Shown here: positions 44,268 through 54,852 of the stretch, piece after piece
How the letters are laid out: every line of letters starts with the position of its first letter
Position numbering within the stretch: position 1 is the stretch's first letter
Assembly (NCBI RefSeq): GCF_001697145.1
Contig: NZ_CP012719.1
Location: 840,501-904,500, forward strand
DNA: 64,000 nt
Direction of reading: 5' to 3'
From: Streptococcus anginosus
GTDB lineage: Bacteria > Bacillota > Bacilli > Lactobacillales > Streptococcaceae
The notes under the pieces: generated by a model
The model's input: only the letters and a program-made list of their open reading frames with translations
Told to the model about the DNA's origin: nothing
Database searches by the model: none
Position numbers and translations under genes: made by a program

Positions 44268-45473
44268 GTGAATTGGAAACGGAATTTATGGATTGCTTGG
44301 CTGGGGAACTTTTTTATAGGTGCCAGCCTGTCACTAGTTGTTCCCTTTATGTCTTTGTATGTGGAAGAATTAGGTGCTAGAGGCTCCATGGTTGAATTTT
44401 ATTCAGGTTTGGCGGTTTCGAGCACAGCTTTGACAGCCGCTCTTTTATCTCCTGTATGGGGAAGTTTAGCTGATAAATATGGCCGCAAGCCCATGATGAT
44501 TCGAGCTGCTTTTGCAATGACTTTTACCATGGGAGGCTTGGCGTTTGTGCCAAATGTATTTTGGCTCATTGTATTGAGACTGTTAAATGGGGTGTTTTCT
44601 GGTTATGTACCAAATAGCACGGCATTGATTGCTAGTCAAGCGCCTAAAAAGCACTCTGGATATGCTTTGGGAACATTGTCAACAGGTGTCGTAGCGGGAA
44701 CGCTGATGGGACCTCTTTTAGGAGGAATGATTGCTCAGAGTTTGGGAATGAGAAATGTCTTCCTTTTGGTTGGATTTTTCTTGTTTGTTGTTACTTTGTG
44801 GACCATTTTTGGGATAAAAGAAGATTTTCATCCTGTCTCTAAGGAAAAAGAAGTTTCGACCAGGCAACTATTTCAACGAATTCCTCAAAAATCAATCCTT
44901 TTTAGTTTGTTCATTACTAGCATGGTGATTCAGATGATTGGCCAGTCCATTTCCCCTATTTTGACACTTTATATTCGCTCTTTAGGGCAAAAAGAAAATC
45001 TGCTGCTAGTATCTGGTGCAATCGTTTCAGCTATGGGAGTTTCAAGTATATTTTCTTCTAGTTGGCTGGGAAAACTAGGAGATAAAATGGGAAATCACCG
45101 TTTGCTCTTGCTGGCTCTCTTATATAGTTTTGTAATTTATATTTTCTGTGCGAGGGCTGGTACGCCGCTTGAATTGGGAATTTATCGTTTCCTGTTTGGT
45201 CTGGGAACGGGGGCGCTTTTGCCTGGAGTTAGCTCTCTGCTAAATAAAATCACTCCCAAAGAAGGTATTTCCAGAATTTTTAGTTACAATCAAACATTCT
45301 TCTATATTGGAGGTGTTATTGGTCCTCTAATGGGCTCAATGATTTCTGTACATTTTGGCTATCATTGGGTTTTCTATAGTACAGCAGGCTTAGCATTATT
45401 GAATTTTTTCTTTTTATTATTTAGTTTTAGAAAATATTTAGGAGTGAAGGAAGTCAGTGCGAGTAAAGATTAA
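44268..45473 (+). CDS. pmrA: MFS multidrug efflux transporter PmrA
   Basis: A 401-residue, 12-segment MFS antiporter. [14 protein letters not shown] is motif [22 protein letters not shown] is motif C of drug exporters. From memory, sequence and synteny (mutM-coaE-pmrA-rpmG-secG-rnr-smpB) match pneumococcal PmrA, linked to fluoroquinolone efflux. The GTG at 44268 lacks a clear RBS and lies 16 bases after coaE, so the start is uncertain. The 3' end overlaps rpmG. Confidence 0.9.
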   Translation: MNWKRNLWIAWLGNFFIGASLSLVVPFMSLYVEELGARGSMVEFYSGLAVSSTALTAALLSPVWGSLADKYGRKPMMIRAAFAMTFTMGGLAFVPNVFWLIVLRLLNGVFSGYVPNSTALIASQAPKKHSGYALGTLSTGVVAGTLMGPLLGGMIAQSLGMRNVFLLVGFFLFVVTLWTIFGIKEDFHPVSKEKEVSTRQLFQRIPQKSILFSLFITSMVIQMIGQSISPILTLYIRSLGQKENLLLVSGAIVSAMGVSSIFSSSWLGKLGDKMGNHRLLLLALLYSFVIYIFCARAGTPLELGIYRFLFGLGTGALLPGVSSLLNKITPKEGISRIFSYNQTFFYIGGVIGPLMGSMISVHFGYHWVFYSTAGLALLNFFFLLFSFRKYLGVKEVSASKD

Positions 45474-45606
45474 TTTAAAATGTTCAAGTTGTGGCAGTCA
45501 GAATTATTTAACAAGCAAAAATATGAAGACTCATCCAGAGAAAGTTGAAGTCTTAAAGTATTGCCCTAAAGAGAGAAAAGTGACCCTACATCTTGAATCA
45601 AAATAA
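45457..45606 (+). CDS. rpmG: 50S ribosomal protein L33
   Basis: A 49-residue L33 starting [20 protein letters not shown] and ending [14 protein letters not shown] ([10 protein letters not shown]). The zinc-type CxxC at residues 9-12 is kept. GTG 45457 overlaps the pmrA end by 17 bases; AAGGAAG precedes it. The length and position before secG are typical. Confidence 0.9.
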   Translation: MRVKINLKCSSCGSQNYLTSKNMKTHPEKVEVLKYCPKERKVTLHLESK

Positions 45607-45621
45607 ATTTTATGATAAAAT
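45593..45621 (+). promoter_or_regulatory. Promoter of secG
   Basis: TTGAAT (45593-45598), 17 bases, TAAAAT (45616-45621) with a TG extension. The -35 lies inside the end of rpmG. Confidence 0.65.
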
Positions 45622-45645
45622 AGATGAGATTTTAAGGAGTTTGAT

Positions 45646-45879
45646 ATGTATAATTTATTATTAACCATTTTATTGATTTTATCAGTATTTATTTTAATCG
45701 CAATTTTTATGCAACCTACAAAAAATCAATCAAGTAATGTATTTGACGCAAGTGCAGGAGATTTGTTTGAACGACCAAAAGCAAGAGGCTTTGAAGCAGT
45801 TATGCAGCGTTTGACGGGAGTGATGGTTTTCTTTTGGTTGTTGATTGCACTAATGCTGACAATCTTATCTAGTAAATAA
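45646..45879 (+). CDS. secG: Preprotein translocase subunit SecG
   Basis: A 77-residue protein with two hydrophobic segments (about 5-22 and 56-75) flanking a polar middle that contains FDASAGDLFERPKARGFEA. Length and topology match SecG. RBS AAGGAG precedes ATG 45646. Next gene rnr follows after 91 bases. Confidence 0.92.
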   Translation: MYNLLLTILLILSVFILIAIFMQPTKNQSSNVFDASAGDLFERPKARGFEAVMQRLTGVMVFFWLLIALMLTILSSK

Positions 45880-45970
45880 AATGGGCTCTGACTTTGTCTT
45901 TGCCTATTTTTTCTGTAGTAGATGAGAAAAGGCAACTTAAAGTTTAGAAAACATAAGAGAAAAGGAAAGA

Positions 45971-48304
45971 ATGAAAGAAGAAATTTTAAGCTATTTAAGA
46001 GAGAAAAAAGAAGCTAGCATAGATGAACTGGCGCAGGGATTAGGGAAAGAAAAGGCAAAAGACTTTAGAAACCTAGTTAAAACGATTTCTGAAATGGAGC
46101 GAAAACGTCAGTTGAGCTTTAGCAATGCAGGCAAAATCCAGCTTCACAAAGAAAAGCAAATGCTTACTTTGAAAGGGACCTTTCACGCCCATAAAAATGG
46201 CTTTGGTTTTGTTACCTTAAATGAAGAAGAGGATGATCTTTTTATTGGTCGCAATGATGTCAACTATGCGATTGATGGTGATACGGTAGAAGTTGCAATC
46301 ACTAAGGTTGCAGATCGTAGCAAGGGAACATCTGCTGAAGCGAAGGTTATTGATGTTTTGGAACACAGCTTAAAAACAGCAGTGGGTCAGCTCATCTTGG
46401 ATGAAGAAAAGCCTAAGTATGCTGGTTATATTCGGTCAAAAAATCAGAAAATATCTCAACCTATTTATATCAAGAAACCAGCTTTGGTTTTGGATGGGAC
46501 AGAGATTTTAAAAGTAGAGATTGATAAGTACCCGACTAAAAAGCATGACTTTTTTGTAGCTACTGTTTTAGATGTGGTCGGTCATAAGGACGATCCGGGG
46601 ATTGATGTTCTGGAAGTTTTGGAGTCCATGGACATTGTGTCTGAGTTTCCAGAAAGAGTTTTGAAGGAAGCATCAACGATTCCAGAGACGCTGTCTGAAA
46701 AGGATTTTGAAGGACGTTTAGATCTACGTAATGAAATTACCTTTACCATTGACGGGGCGGATGCGAAAGATTTGGACGATGCAGTTCATATCAAGAAGCT
46801 GAAAAATGGACATTTTGAACTGGGAGTTCATATTGCAGATGTTTCTTACTATGTTCAAGAAGGTTCTGAATTAGATAAGGAAGCGCTCAATCGAGCGACA
46901 TCTGTTTATGTGACGGATCGAGTAGTACCTATGCTGCCTGAACGCCTATCAAACGGTATCTGTTCACTCAATCCTAATGTAGATCGGCTGACGCAATCAG
47001 CTATTATGGAGATTGATCAAAAAGGTCGAGTTGTCAAGCATACCATTACACAAACAATCATTAAAACTACTTTTCGTATGACTTATAGCGATGTGAATGA
47101 CATGATTGCGGGAGACGAGAAAAAACGAGCAGCTTTTAAAGCGATTGTGCCAAGTATAGAGCAAATGGCAGAGCTTCATGCTATCTTAGAAACGATGCGT
47201 TTCAAGCGAGGAGCCCTTAATTTTGATACGAAAGAAGCTAAAATTTTGGTCAATAAGACTGGGCGTCCAGTAGATATTGTTTTGCGGCAGCGTGGACTTG
47301 CGGAGCGTATGATTGAGTCCTTTATGCTAGTCGCCAATGAAACAGTAGCAGAGCATTTTGCTACGTTAAACCTGCCCTTTATCTATCGTATTCATGAAGA
47401 ACCTAAAGCTGAGAGAGTGCAGAAGTTTATTGATTATGCTTCTACTTTTGGCGTTCGGGTTTACGGAACTGCTAATTCTATGAGCCAATCTGCCCTTCAG
47501 GATATTATGAAAGCAGTCCACGGTCAGCCTTATGAAGAAGTGCTGTCTATGATGCTTTTGCGCTCCATGCAGCAGGCTCGTTACTCAGAACACAACCACG
47601 GTCATTATGGCCTAGCTGCCGAGTTTTATACGCACTTTACTAGTCCGATTCGCCGTTATCCAGACCTTTTGGTTCATCGCATGGTGCGTGATTATGGCTG
47701 TTCTAAGGAAATAGCAGAGCATTTTGAGCAAGTCATTCCAGATATTGCCAGTCAGTCTTCCGGCAGGGAACGGCGAGCTATTGAAGCAGAGCGAGAAGTA
47801 GAAGCTATGAAAAAGGCTGAGTTTATGGAAGAGTTTGTCGGAGAAGAATTTGACGGTATCGTGTCTAGTGTTGTTAAATTTGGTCTTTTTGTTGAACTCC
47901 CCAATACAGTTGAAGGCTTGATTCATGTAACCAACTTGCCAGAATTTTTTCACTACAATGAACGCAATCTAACTTTGCAGGGCGAAAAGTCAGGTGTTGT
48001 TTTCCGTGTCGGTCAACAGATTCACATTAAGCTAGTTCGGGCTGATAAGGCTACGGGAGAGATTGACTTTGAATACCTACCTAGTGAATATGACGTGATT
48101 GAAAAAAGAAAGCAATCCAATCGTGATAGGCGTCAACAGTCGCATCAAGATAACAGAGGACGAAGAGACAAATCTCCGAAAGGAAAAGTTCCTAGGGATA
48201 AGAAATTAAAGAAAAACAAGGGCAAGAGACCCTTTTATAAAGAAGTGGTAAAGAAAGGAAGCAAGAATGGCAAAGGGAGAAGGAAAGGTCGTAGCGCAAA
48301 ATAA
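45971..48304 (+). CDS. rnr: Ribonuclease R
   Basis: 3'-5' exoribonuclease that degrades structured RNA and works with SmpB-tmRNA in trans-translation. The 777-residue protein has an N-terminal HTH and cold-shock region, an RNB catalytic core with [12 protein letters not shown] (Mg2+ aspartates, about residues 257-268), an S1 domain near 620-705 and a basic C-terminal tail ([11 protein letters not shown]). The end overlaps smpB by 38 bases. Confidence 0.96.
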   Translation: MKEEILSYLREKKEASIDELAQGLGKEKAKDFRNLVKTISEMERKRQLSFSNAGKIQLHKEKQMLTLKGTFHAHKNGFGFVTLNEEEDDLFIGRNDVNYAIDGDTVEVAITKVADRSKGTSAEAKVIDVLEHSLKTAVGQLILDEEKPKYAGYIRSKNQKISQPIYIKKPALVLDGTEILKVEIDKYPTKKHDFFVATVLDVVGHKDDPGIDVLEVLESMDIVSEFPERVLKEASTIPETLSEKDFEGRLDLRNEITFTIDGADAKDLDDAVHIKKLKNGHFELGVHIADVSYYVQEGSELDKEALNRATSVYVTDRVVPMLPERLSNGICSLNPNVDRLTQSAIMEIDQKGRVVKHTITQTIIKTTFRMTYSDVNDMIAGDEKKRAAFKAIVPSIEQMAELHAILETMRFKRGALNFDTKEAKILVNKTGRPVDIVLRQRGLAERMIESFMLVANETVAEHFATLNLPFIYRIHEEPKAERVQKFIDYASTFGVRVYGTANSMSQSALQDIMKAVHGQPYEEVLSMMLLRSMQQARYSEHNHGHYGLAAEFYTHFTSPIRRYPDLLVHRMVRDYGCSKEIAEHFEQVIPDIASQSSGRERRAIEAEREVEAMKKAEFMEEFVGEEFDGIVSSVVKFGLFVELPNTVEGLIHVTNLPEFFHYNERNLTLQGEKSGVVFRVGQQIHIKLVRADKATGEIDFEYLPSEYDVIEKRKQSNRDRRQQSHQDNRGRRDKSPKGKVPRDKKLKKNKGKRPFYKEVVKKGSKNGKGRRKGRSAK

Positions 48305-48734
48305 AAAAGCACGACACGACTATACGATTGTTGATACGATTGAAACGGGCATGGTTCTGACCGGAACTGAAATCAAAAGTGTGCGGGCTGCACGAATTAA
48401 CCTGAAAGACGGCTTTGCTCAAGTCAAAAACGGAGAGGTCTGGCTCAGTAATGTTCACATCGCTCCCTATGAGGAGGGCAATATCTGGAATCAAGATCCT
48501 GAACGTAGGAGAAAATTGCTATTGCATAAAAAACAAATCCAGAAATTAGAGCAGGAAACCAAAGGAACTGGAATGACTTTGGTTCCCCTTAAAGTTTATC
48601 TTAAGGACGGTTATGCCAAGTTACTTTTAGGATTGGCTAAAGGGAAACACGACTATGACAAGCGTGAATCCATTAAACGTCGTGAGCAAAATAGAGACAT
48701 TGCTCGGACGATGAAGGCTTATAATGTGCGATAA
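48267..48734 (+). CDS. smpB: SsrA-binding protein SmpB
   Basis: tmRNA-binding protein for ribosome rescue. The 155-residue protein has [17 protein letters not shown] at the start, GTEIKSVR, and a basic C-terminal tail. ATG 48267 lies inside rnr, preceded by AAAGGAAG. Strong terminator follows. Confidence 0.97.
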   Translation: MAKGEGKVVAQNKKARHDYTIVDTIETGMVLTGTEIKSVRAARINLKDGFAQVKNGEVWLSNVHIAPYEEGNIWNQDPERRRKLLLHKKQIQKLEQETKGTGMTLVPLKVYLKDGYAKLLLGLAKGKHDYDKRESIKRREQNRDIARTMKAYNVR

Positions 48735-48746
48735 TGTACAAGATAT

Positions 48747-48774
48747 AAAAATCGGAAGTTGTTTCCGATTTTTT
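48747..48774 (+). terminator. Terminator after smpB
   Basis: AAAATCGGAA and TTTCCGATTTT form a stem with a short loop, followed by TT; strong. Confidence 0.88.
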
Positions 48775-48868
48775 AGTAGTTCGAGGTAGTTGATTGGTCA
48801 ATCTTTCTCAAAAACCCTTTTCTAACATGGCAAGGACTGAGAAATTTTTTCAACTTTTTTATTTGTTT

Positions 48869-48876
48869 TACGAATA
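48869..48876 (+). promoter_or_regulatory. CIN-box (SigX/ComX promoter) of comEA-comEC
   Basis: TACGAATA, the exact SigX consensus (-10-like), with a T-rich tract 10-15 bases upstream; 40 bases before the comEA ATG. This marks the pair as late competence genes. Confidence 0.9.
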
Positions 48877-48915
48877 AATAGATAAAGCAAATTTTCATTC
48901 AACTGAGGAGGAAAG

Positions 48916-49620
48916 ATGTTAGAGACAATCATTGAGAAGATGAAAGAGTATAAAATTTTGATTGGTTTAAGTTTGATTGGTTTGATAATAGCAGGATTTT
49001 TTATGATAAATGGTCAATCTAGTAGACAATCAAATGTAGCAGAGCTCGCACAGGAAACAGTTACGAGTTCGGAGGCAGAATCAAAAGAAATTTCAACTAG
49101 AACGAAGAAAAACTCACAGAAAGAAAAAGCAGAGACTCAAACGAGTTCAAGTGAAGAATCAGAATTTTTAACCGTAGATGTCAAGGGTGCAGTCAAAAAT
49201 CCAGGTATTTATCAACTGAAAAAGACTAGCCGTATCAATGATGCAATTCAAAAAGCGGGTGGTTTAACGACAGACGCTGACAGCAAGTCTATCAATTTGG
49301 CGCAAAAACTAACAGATGAAGCTGTTGTTTATGTGGCAACTGTTGGCGAGAATGCGACAAGTGTTGCAAGCGGAACAGGACAATCTTCAACGTCAGGAAC
49401 TAGTAAAGTCGCATCGCAAAAAGGGAATAAGGTCAATCTAAATACAGCTGATTTATCTGAGTTGCAGACCATTTCTGGCATCGGTCAAAAACGTGCGCAA
49501 GATATTTTAGATTATCGTGAGGCAAACGGGAAATTCAGTTCAGTTGATGACCTGAAAAATGTATCAGGAGTTGGTGCCAAAACACTAGAAAAATTGAAAG
49601 AATATGTCACAGTGGATTAA
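48916..49620 (+). CDS. comEA: Competence DNA receptor ComEA
   Basis: Membrane-anchored double-strand DNA receptor for transformation. The 234-residue protein has an N-terminal TM segment (about 14-33), a Ser/Glu-rich linker, an SLBB-like domain with VDVKGAVKNPGIYQL, and a C-terminal helix-hairpin-helix (NLNTADLSELQTISGIGQKR, then LKNVSGVGAKTLEKL) binding DNA. RBS GAGGAGG. Controlled by a CIN-box; end overlaps comEC by 17 bases. Confidence 0.95.
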   Translation: MLETIIEKMKEYKILIGLSLIGLIIAGFFMINGQSSRQSNVAELAQETVTSSEAESKEISTRTKKNSQKEKAETQTSSSEESEFLTVDVKGAVKNPGIYQLKKTSRINDAIQKAGGLTTDADSKSINLAQKLTDEAVVYVATVGENATSVASGTGQSSTSGTSKVASQKGNKVNLNTADLSELQTISGIGQKRAQDILDYREANGKFSSVDDLKNVSGVGAKTLEKLKEYVTVD

Positions 49621-51832
49621 AAGATTTCCGATTAAGCCAATTTACATAGCTTTTTTGCTTGTCTGGTTATATTTTGCAATCTACCAAAGTAGTTGGTTAG
49701 CTTGTCTTGGTTTTATCTTTCTAGTGATTCGTCTTTTTCGCTTTTATTCACCGAAAGAATATTTCATGACCTTCATGATCCTCTCTTGTTTTGCTGGTTT
49801 TTTCTTTGTTCGTAGGGAAATGGTAGAGCAGAAGACGAAAGTAGCACCCTCTCCCGTAAGACAAGTAGCAGTTCTACCTGACACGATTAAGGTAAATGGA
49901 GATTCACTTTCTTTCCGTGGTAAAACAAATGGGCAGACTTATCAAGTTTACTACAAATTGAAATCAAAGGAAGAACAGTTGGCTTTTCAAAATCTCTCTA
50001 GTCTGGCTATATTGACCGTTGAAGGGGAATTTGAAATCCCTGAGAAGAAGCGTAATTTTGCTGGTTTTGATTACCAATCCTATTTAAAAACGCAAGGGAT
50101 TTATCGAATTTTAAAAGTGGATACCATTTTATCGAGCCAAGATAGAATCAGCTTGCACACTTTTGAGTGGCTTTCTAGCTGGCGAAGAAGAGCACTGGTA
50201 TTTATCAAGAAGCATTTTCCAAATCCGATGAGTAATTACATGACAGGACTCTTATTTGGTGCCTTGGATACAGACTTCGATGAAATGAACAATCTTTACT
50301 CTAGCTTGGGGATTATTCATTTATTTGCGCTGTCTGGCATGCAAGTTGGTTTTTTTATGGAGGGTTTTCGTAAGTTGCTGTTAAGGCTGGGTCTTACACA
50401 GGAAATGGTCCATAAATGTCAATATCCATTTTCTTTCTTCTATGCGGGAATGACTGGATTTTCAGTATCCGTTGTACGGAGCTTAGTTCAGAAATTACTG
50501 TCGCAACATGGTATCACTAAGTTAGATAATTTTGCTTTAACGATGATGATATTGTCCTTGATTATGCCTTCCTTTCTTTTAACGGCAGGAGGAGTTCTCT
50601 CTTGCGCCTATGCTTTTGTTATTAGTGTGATAGATTTTGAAAGTCTGACTTCTTGGCGAAAGATTGTTGTAGAGAGCAGTGTCATTTCGCTTGGTGTTTT
50701 ACCGATTCTAATCTTTTATTTTGGTGAATTTCAACCTTGGTCTATTTTGTTGACATTTGTTTTTTCACTGATTTTCGATACAATGATGCTGCCAGGCTTG
50801 ACGTTGATTTTTCTTTCTTCGCCTTTGATAAAGCTAACTCAGGTCAATTTTCTATTTGAAGGGTTAGAAAATAGCATTCGTTGGATAGCAAGTGTCTTTG
50901 GCAGACCAATCGTTTTTGGGCAACCCAGTCCGCTTTTGCTGATTGTTATGCTACTTGTACTGGCTATTTTGTATGATATTAGAAAAAATAAAAAATGGGT
51001 AATATTTCTTAGTCTGCTTCTTTCATTACTCTTTTTCATAAATAAATTTCCTTTGCAAAATGAGATCACAATGGTTGATGTTGGGCAGGGAGATAGTATT
51101 TTTCTGAGAGACTGGAAAGGACGAAATGTATTGATTGATGTTGGTGGACGTGAGGAAATTAGAACAAAAGAAGCTTGGCAAAAACGAGCGACTAGCTCAA
51201 ATGCAGAGAAAACTTTGATTCCTTACTTAAAAAGTCGTGGCATAGATACGATTGATGCTTTAGTCTTAACAAATCCTAATCCAGATTATGCAGGAGATGT
51301 ATTAGAAGTTGCTAAAAAATTTGCAATAAAGAAAATTTATATTTCTAGAAGTAGTCTAAGCAATGCAGATTTTCTAGAGAAATTAAGGAAAATAAACACA
51401 TTCATTCATGTTGTAAAACAAGGCGACAAACTTCCTATTTTTGATCATCATTTGCAAGTTCTTTCGGGTGCTAGCAAGAACGACCATTCGATCGTTTTAT
51501 ATGGTCAGTTTTTCCGTACAAGATTTTTATTTGCGAGCGACTTGAAAGAAGAGGGCGAAGCAAAGTTAATGCAGCATTATCCAAAGTTGAAAACAGATGT
51601 TTTGAAAGTCGGACAGCATGGAGCCAAGGACTCATCAAGTTCAAAATTTTTGCAACAAATAGAACCAACGGTTGCGCTCATTTCTGTCGGGAAAAATAAT
51701 CAATCTAAGCAACCAAGCCAAGATACAATAGAGCGATTTGCACAATTGCCTGCTAAAGTCTATCGGACAGATGAACAAGGGGCAGTTAAATTTTCAGGGT
51801 GGACAAACTGGCGATTAGAGATGGTCAAGTAA
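49604..51832 (+). CDS. comEC: Competence DNA channel ComEC/Rec2
   Basis: Polytopic protein of 742 residues that passes single-stranded DNA across the membrane. It has an N-terminal region with TM segments and a DUF4131-like extracellular part (about 60-180), the Competence domain with LFALSGMQVGFF (about 245), and a C-terminal metallo-beta-lactamase-like domain with MVDVGQGDSIFLRD and DVLKVGQHGAKDSS. Overlaps comEA. Confidence 0.95.
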   Translation: MSQWIKRFPIKPIYIAFLLVWLYFAIYQSSWLACLGFIFLVIRLFRFYSPKEYFMTFMILSCFAGFFFVRREMVEQKTKVAPSPVRQVAVLPDTIKVNGDSLSFRGKTNGQTYQVYYKLKSKEEQLAFQNLSSLAILTVEGEFEIPEKKRNFAGFDYQSYLKTQGIYRILKVDTILSSQDRISLHTFEWLSSWRRRALVFIKKHFPNPMSNYMTGLLFGALDTDFDEMNNLYSSLGIIHLFALSGMQVGFFMEGFRKLLLRLGLTQEMVHKCQYPFSFFYAGMTGFSVSVVRSLVQKLLSQHGITKLDNFALTMMILSLIMPSFLLTAGGVLSCAYAFVISVIDFESLTSWRKIVVESSVISLGVLPILIFYFGEFQPWSILLTFVFSLIFDTMMLPGLTLIFLSSPLIKLTQVNFLFEGLENSIRWIASVFGRPIVFGQPSPLLLIVMLLVLAILYDIRKNKKWVIFLSLLLSLLFFINKFPLQNEITMVDVGQGDSIFLRDWKGRNVLIDVGGREEIRTKEAWQKRATSSNAEKTLIPYLKSRGIDTIDALVLTNPNPDYAGDVLEVAKKFAIKKIYISRSSLSNADFLEKLRKINTFIHVVKQGDKLPIFDHHLQVLSGASKNDHSIVLYGQFFRTRFLFASDLKEEGEAKLMQHYPKLKTDVLKVGQHGAKDSSSSKFLQQIEPTVALISVGKNNQSKQPSQDTIERFAQLPAKVYRTDEQGAVKFSGWTNWRLEMVK

Positions 51833-51915
51833 TTGTTCTCTAAAAATTAATTTCCGTTGATTTATTAGGAAAAGTATGGTATTCTATTAAAAATTTAAAA
51901 ATTAGGAGATTTATG

Positions 51916-52611
51916 ATGTTTACCGCTTATAAAAAATTTTGGACTCACTATGCTGATTTTGAAGGAAAATCAACTAGATCTGACTATTGGTGGTCTGTTT
52001 TATGCAATGCTTTAATTACCCTTCCATTTGTGATAATAGCTTTTGGAGCGATTATGACAGCGATTTTCAGTGCTATTCAACAAGCAGCTTACTATGAAGG
52101 AGGGAGTGGTTTTGATCCAAGCGTCTTTATAGCTGGATTAGGTTCTACACTTTTCGTCTTTGTTTTATTGAGTTTATTTGGGATAGCAACTTTAATCCCA
52201 AATTTGGCGATTATTGTGCGTCGTTTGCGGGATGCTGGCTATCATTGGGCATTTATCTTTTTATATGCAGGTCCTATACTTTTGATGTGGGTTCCAATTT
52301 TAAATATTTTGGCTGCCGTTGCTATGTTACCATGTTCTATCGCTCTAATTGTCCTACTTTGTATGCCAACTAAAGTACAACCTATGGTTTACCAAGGACA
52401 ATTTACAGCACAACAAGCAAAACCTCAGCAACAACCTGTTCAAGCACAACAATTTACTCAACCACAAGAACCAGTTCAAGAACAAGCAGTTGAACCTGAA
52501 ACAACACCAACTCAACCTCAACAAGAATCTGCGATTACCACTGAAACTCCAGAACAAGTTGTTCAATCAGATGAGAAAGAATTGGATTCAGCTTTCTCTG
52601 AAGATAACTAA
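51916..52611 (+). CDS. DUF805 membrane protein with Gln/Pro-rich tail
   Basis: A 231-residue protein. The first 150 residues are a DUF805 domain: FTAYKKFWTHYADFEGKSTRS, DYWWSVL, four membrane segments and NLAIIVRRLRDAGYHW. The last 75 residues are Gln, Pro and Glu rich (PQQQPVQAQQFTQ...) and low-complexity. ATG 51916 (7 bases from AGGAG) is preferred over 51913. Function unknown. Confidence 0.85.
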   Translation: MFTAYKKFWTHYADFEGKSTRSDYWWSVLCNALITLPFVIIAFGAIMTAIFSAIQQAAYYEGGSGFDPSVFIAGLGSTLFVFVLLSLFGIATLIPNLAIIVRRLRDAGYHWAFIFLYAGPILLMWVPILNILAAVAMLPCSIALIVLLCMPTKVQPMVYQGQFTAQQAKPQQQPVQAQQFTQPQEPVQEQAVEPETTPTQPQQESAITTETPEQVVQSDEKELDSAFSEDN

Positions 52612-52619
52612 ACTAGAAA

Positions 52620-52650
52620 TGCTCCAATAAATGTATTGGGGTGTTTTTTA
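52620..52650 (+). terminator. Terminator after the DUF805 gene
   Basis: GCTCCAATA (52621-52629) pairs with TATTGGGGT (52634-52642) with wobbles, followed by seven T. Confidence 0.6.
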
Positions 52651-52753
52651 GAAATGACGATTTTTTTAATAACATTTTTAGGATTTACTCCTGAATAAGC
52701 CAATCTTATATCTCATTTATCCCATTAGAAAAATGACCTATTCAAGCCAATTT

Positions 52754-52912
52754 TTAGTCTTTATTTGGATCATTGTGAAAATCAATGATAAGGCAAATGA
52801 TAGCAATCGCAAAAATAAATAATCCAAATCCGATAATAGTTTTTATTATGATATTTGAAAAGTAAAATAAAGCAATAATCAAAAGTAAAAATACAATAAA
52901 CCAAGACCACAT
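52754..52912 (-). CDS. Small two-segment membrane protein
   Basis: A 52-residue minus-strand ORF beginning MWSWFIVFLLLIIALFYF with a second hydrophobic segment (TIIGFGLFIFAIAIICLI) and the tail DFHNDPNKD. AAAGGAAG precedes the ATG at 52912 (a frame extends further upstream to 52936 but without RBS). Minus-strand TATAAT with TG extension sits at 52940-52935. Unknown function. The rest of the 52651-53148 stretch has no other gene. Confidence 0.55.
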   Translation of the reverse strand: MWSWFIVFLLLIIALFYFSNIIIKTIIGFGLFIFAIAIICLIIDFHNDPNKD

Positions 52913-52934
52913 AATAAACTTCCTTTCTGTCTTC

Positions 52935-52943
52935 ATTATAACA
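52935..52943 (-). promoter_or_regulatory. Extended -10 promoter of the small membrane protein gene
   Basis: Minus-strand TGT-TATAAT with the hexamer at 52940-52935, 22 bases upstream of the chosen start. Confidence 0.5.
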
Positions 52944-53115
52944 CAGGTGAATCTTTTTATATTATTTGAGATAATGTATGTCGCCTGTAGAGAGTTATGT
53001 TAGATTTCTTTTGAATGTAAAAAAAGATTGGTTTAAACGTTGAAAAGAAGTACTACTTTTCTTTCACTAAAGCAATTGATTTCTACACAAAAAGTCAGCT
53101 AAATGAAGGAAAATT

Positions 53116-53124
53116 TGGTATGAT
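53116..53124 (+). promoter_or_regulatory. Extended -10 promoter of the Gfo/Idh/MocA gene
   Basis: TGG-TATGAT (hexamer 53119-53124). Confidence 0.45.
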
Positions 53125-53154
53125 AAAGATAATTATGTAGCTAGGAGAATGACC

Positions 53155-54141
53155 ATGGAAAATAAGGTACGCTATAATTGGGCAACTTTAGGTACAGGTG
53201 TGATTGCTAATGAATTGGCACAGGCTTTGCAGCAGCTAGGTGGAAAGCTCTATTCTGTTGCTAACCGAACACATCAGAAAGGCTTGGACTTTGCACAAAA
53301 ATACGGTATTGAAAAAGTTTATGATCAGATTGATGACGTATTTAAGGACGAAAATGTGGATATTATTTACATTTCCACGCCACATAATACGCATATTGAT
53401 TTTTTACGAAAAGCATTAAAAAACGGAAAACATGTTCTATGCGAGAAGTCCATTACGCTCAATTCAGAAGAATTGGAAGAAGCGGTTTTATTAGCCGAGC
53501 AAGAACACGTCGTTTTGGCAGAAGCGATGACGATTTACCACATGCCAATCTATCGACAATTGAACAACATCATTTCTAGTGGTCAATTGGGTGATTTAAA
53601 AATGATTCAAATGAACTTTGGTAGTTACAAAGAATACGATATGACCAATCGTTTCTTTAATCGTCAGCTTGCAGGCGGTGCACTGTTAGATATTGGCGTG
53701 TATGCCTTGTCATTTGTTCGGTGGTTTATGACATCTAGCCCTCATCAAGTCCTTTCGCAAGTAAAATTTGCACCAACAGGCGTTGACGAGCAAGCAGGGA
53801 TTCTTCTAACGAATGCCCAAGGAGAAATGGCGACTTTGACCTTGAGTCTTCATGCTAAACAGCCCAAGCGTGGAACAATTGCTTATGATAAGGGCTACAT
53901 TGAAATGTATGAATATCCTAGAGGGCAAAAGGCGGTTATTACTTATACTGAAGACGGGCATCAAGAAATCATTGAAACAGGAAAGACGAGCGAAGCTTTA
54001 ATGTATGAAGTTCTTGATATGGAAGCAGCAGTAGCTGGTGACAAAAATGAGATGCATTTGGATTACAGCTGTGATGTCATGAAAATCATGACGGATTTGC
54101 GAAAAGAGTGGGGCATGGCTTATCCAGAGGAAGAAAAATAA
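53155..54141 (+). CDS. Gfo/Idh/MocA-family oxidoreductase
   Basis: A 328-residue NAD(P)-dependent dehydrogenase: Rossmann loop LGTGVIANELAQAL (about residues 10-23), and GKHVLCEKSITLNSEE, where K in the EK motif is the family's catalytic/NADP lysine. C-terminal beta-sheet domain with GGGALLDIGVYALSF (AGGALLDIGVYALSF). The sugar or inositol substrate is unknown. ATG 53155 is chosen because TAGGAG lies 7 bases upstream; ATG 53149 is only one base away. Confidence 0.87.
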   Translation: MENKVRYNWATLGTGVIANELAQALQQLGGKLYSVANRTHQKGLDFAQKYGIEKVYDQIDDVFKDENVDIIYISTPHNTHIDFLRKALKNGKHVLCEKSITLNSEELEEAVLLAEQEHVVLAEAMTIYHMPIYRQLNNIISSGQLGDLKMIQMNFGSYKEYDMTNRFFNRQLAGGALLDIGVYALSFVRWFMTSSPHQVLSQVKFAPTGVDEQAGILLTNAQGEMATLTLSLHAKQPKRGTIAYDKGYIEMYEYPRGQKAVITYTEDGHQEIIETGKTSEALMYEVLDMEAAVAGDKNEMHLDYSCDVMKIMTDLRKEWGMAYPEEEK

Positions 54142-54162
54142 CGATACAGAACAGGAGAAACA

Positions 54163-54816
54163 ATGGGACATTCAGCTTGGCATAGTTTGATTAAGCAGCA
54201 GTTGCCTGACGGCTATTTTGGTAAAATCAATTACTTTTTAAATCAAGTTTATTCATCAGGTACAATCTATCCACCGCGTGAAAAAGTTTTTAATGCGATT
54301 CAGACGACGGATTTAGCAGATGTAAAAGTAGTGATTTTGGGGCAAGATCCCTATCATGGTCCGCGTCAAGCGCAGGGGCTGAGCTTTTCAGTACCAGATG
54401 ATATTCCAGCACCGCCTTCTCTTCAAAATATTTTGAAAGAGTTAGCAGATGACATTGGCATCAAAGAATCTCATGATTTGACACCTTGGGCACGGCAAGG
54501 AGTCTTGCTGCTGAATGCCAGTTTGACCGTTCCTGCTGGGCAAGCAAATGGACATGCCGGTCAAATCTGGGAACCGTTTACGGATGCTGTGATTAAGGTT
54601 GTCAATGAAAAAGATACACCTGTTGTCTTTATACTCTGGGGCTCTTATGCACGCAAGAAAAAAGCCTTGATCACTAATCCTAGACATCTCATTTTAGAAT
54701 CTCCTCATCCAAGCCCTCTCTCAGCTCATCGTGGATTTTTTGGTAGCAAACCTTTTTCTAAAACAAATGCCTTTCTAACGTCTCAAGGGATAGAACCGAT
54801 AAATTGGTTATTGTAA
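54163..54816 (+). CDS. ung: Uracil-DNA glycosylase
   Basis: Removes uracil from DNA. The 217-residue family 1 enzyme has the water-activating [16 protein letters not shown] and [13 protein letters not shown] motifs. RBS AGGAG. Same-strand order ung-mutX-pyrC follows. Confidence 0.97.
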   Translation: MGHSAWHSLIKQQLPDGYFGKINYFLNQVYSSGTIYPPREKVFNAIQTTDLADVKVVILGQDPYHGPRQAQGLSFSVPDDIPAPPSLQNILKELADDIGIKESHDLTPWARQGVLLLNASLTVPAGQANGHAGQIWEPFTDAVIKVVNEKDTPVVFILWGSYARKKKALITNPRHLILESPHPSPLSAHRGFFGSKPFSKTNAFLTSQGIEPINWLL

Positions 54817-54852
54817 GTAGTTTTATATAGTGGTATTTTTGAAAGGATAAAA

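Noticed and set aside
52349..52630. Plus-strand frame-shifted Gln/Asn-rich ORF inside the DUF805 gene
   Set aside because: Created by the CAA-rich tail in another frame; no independent start signal.
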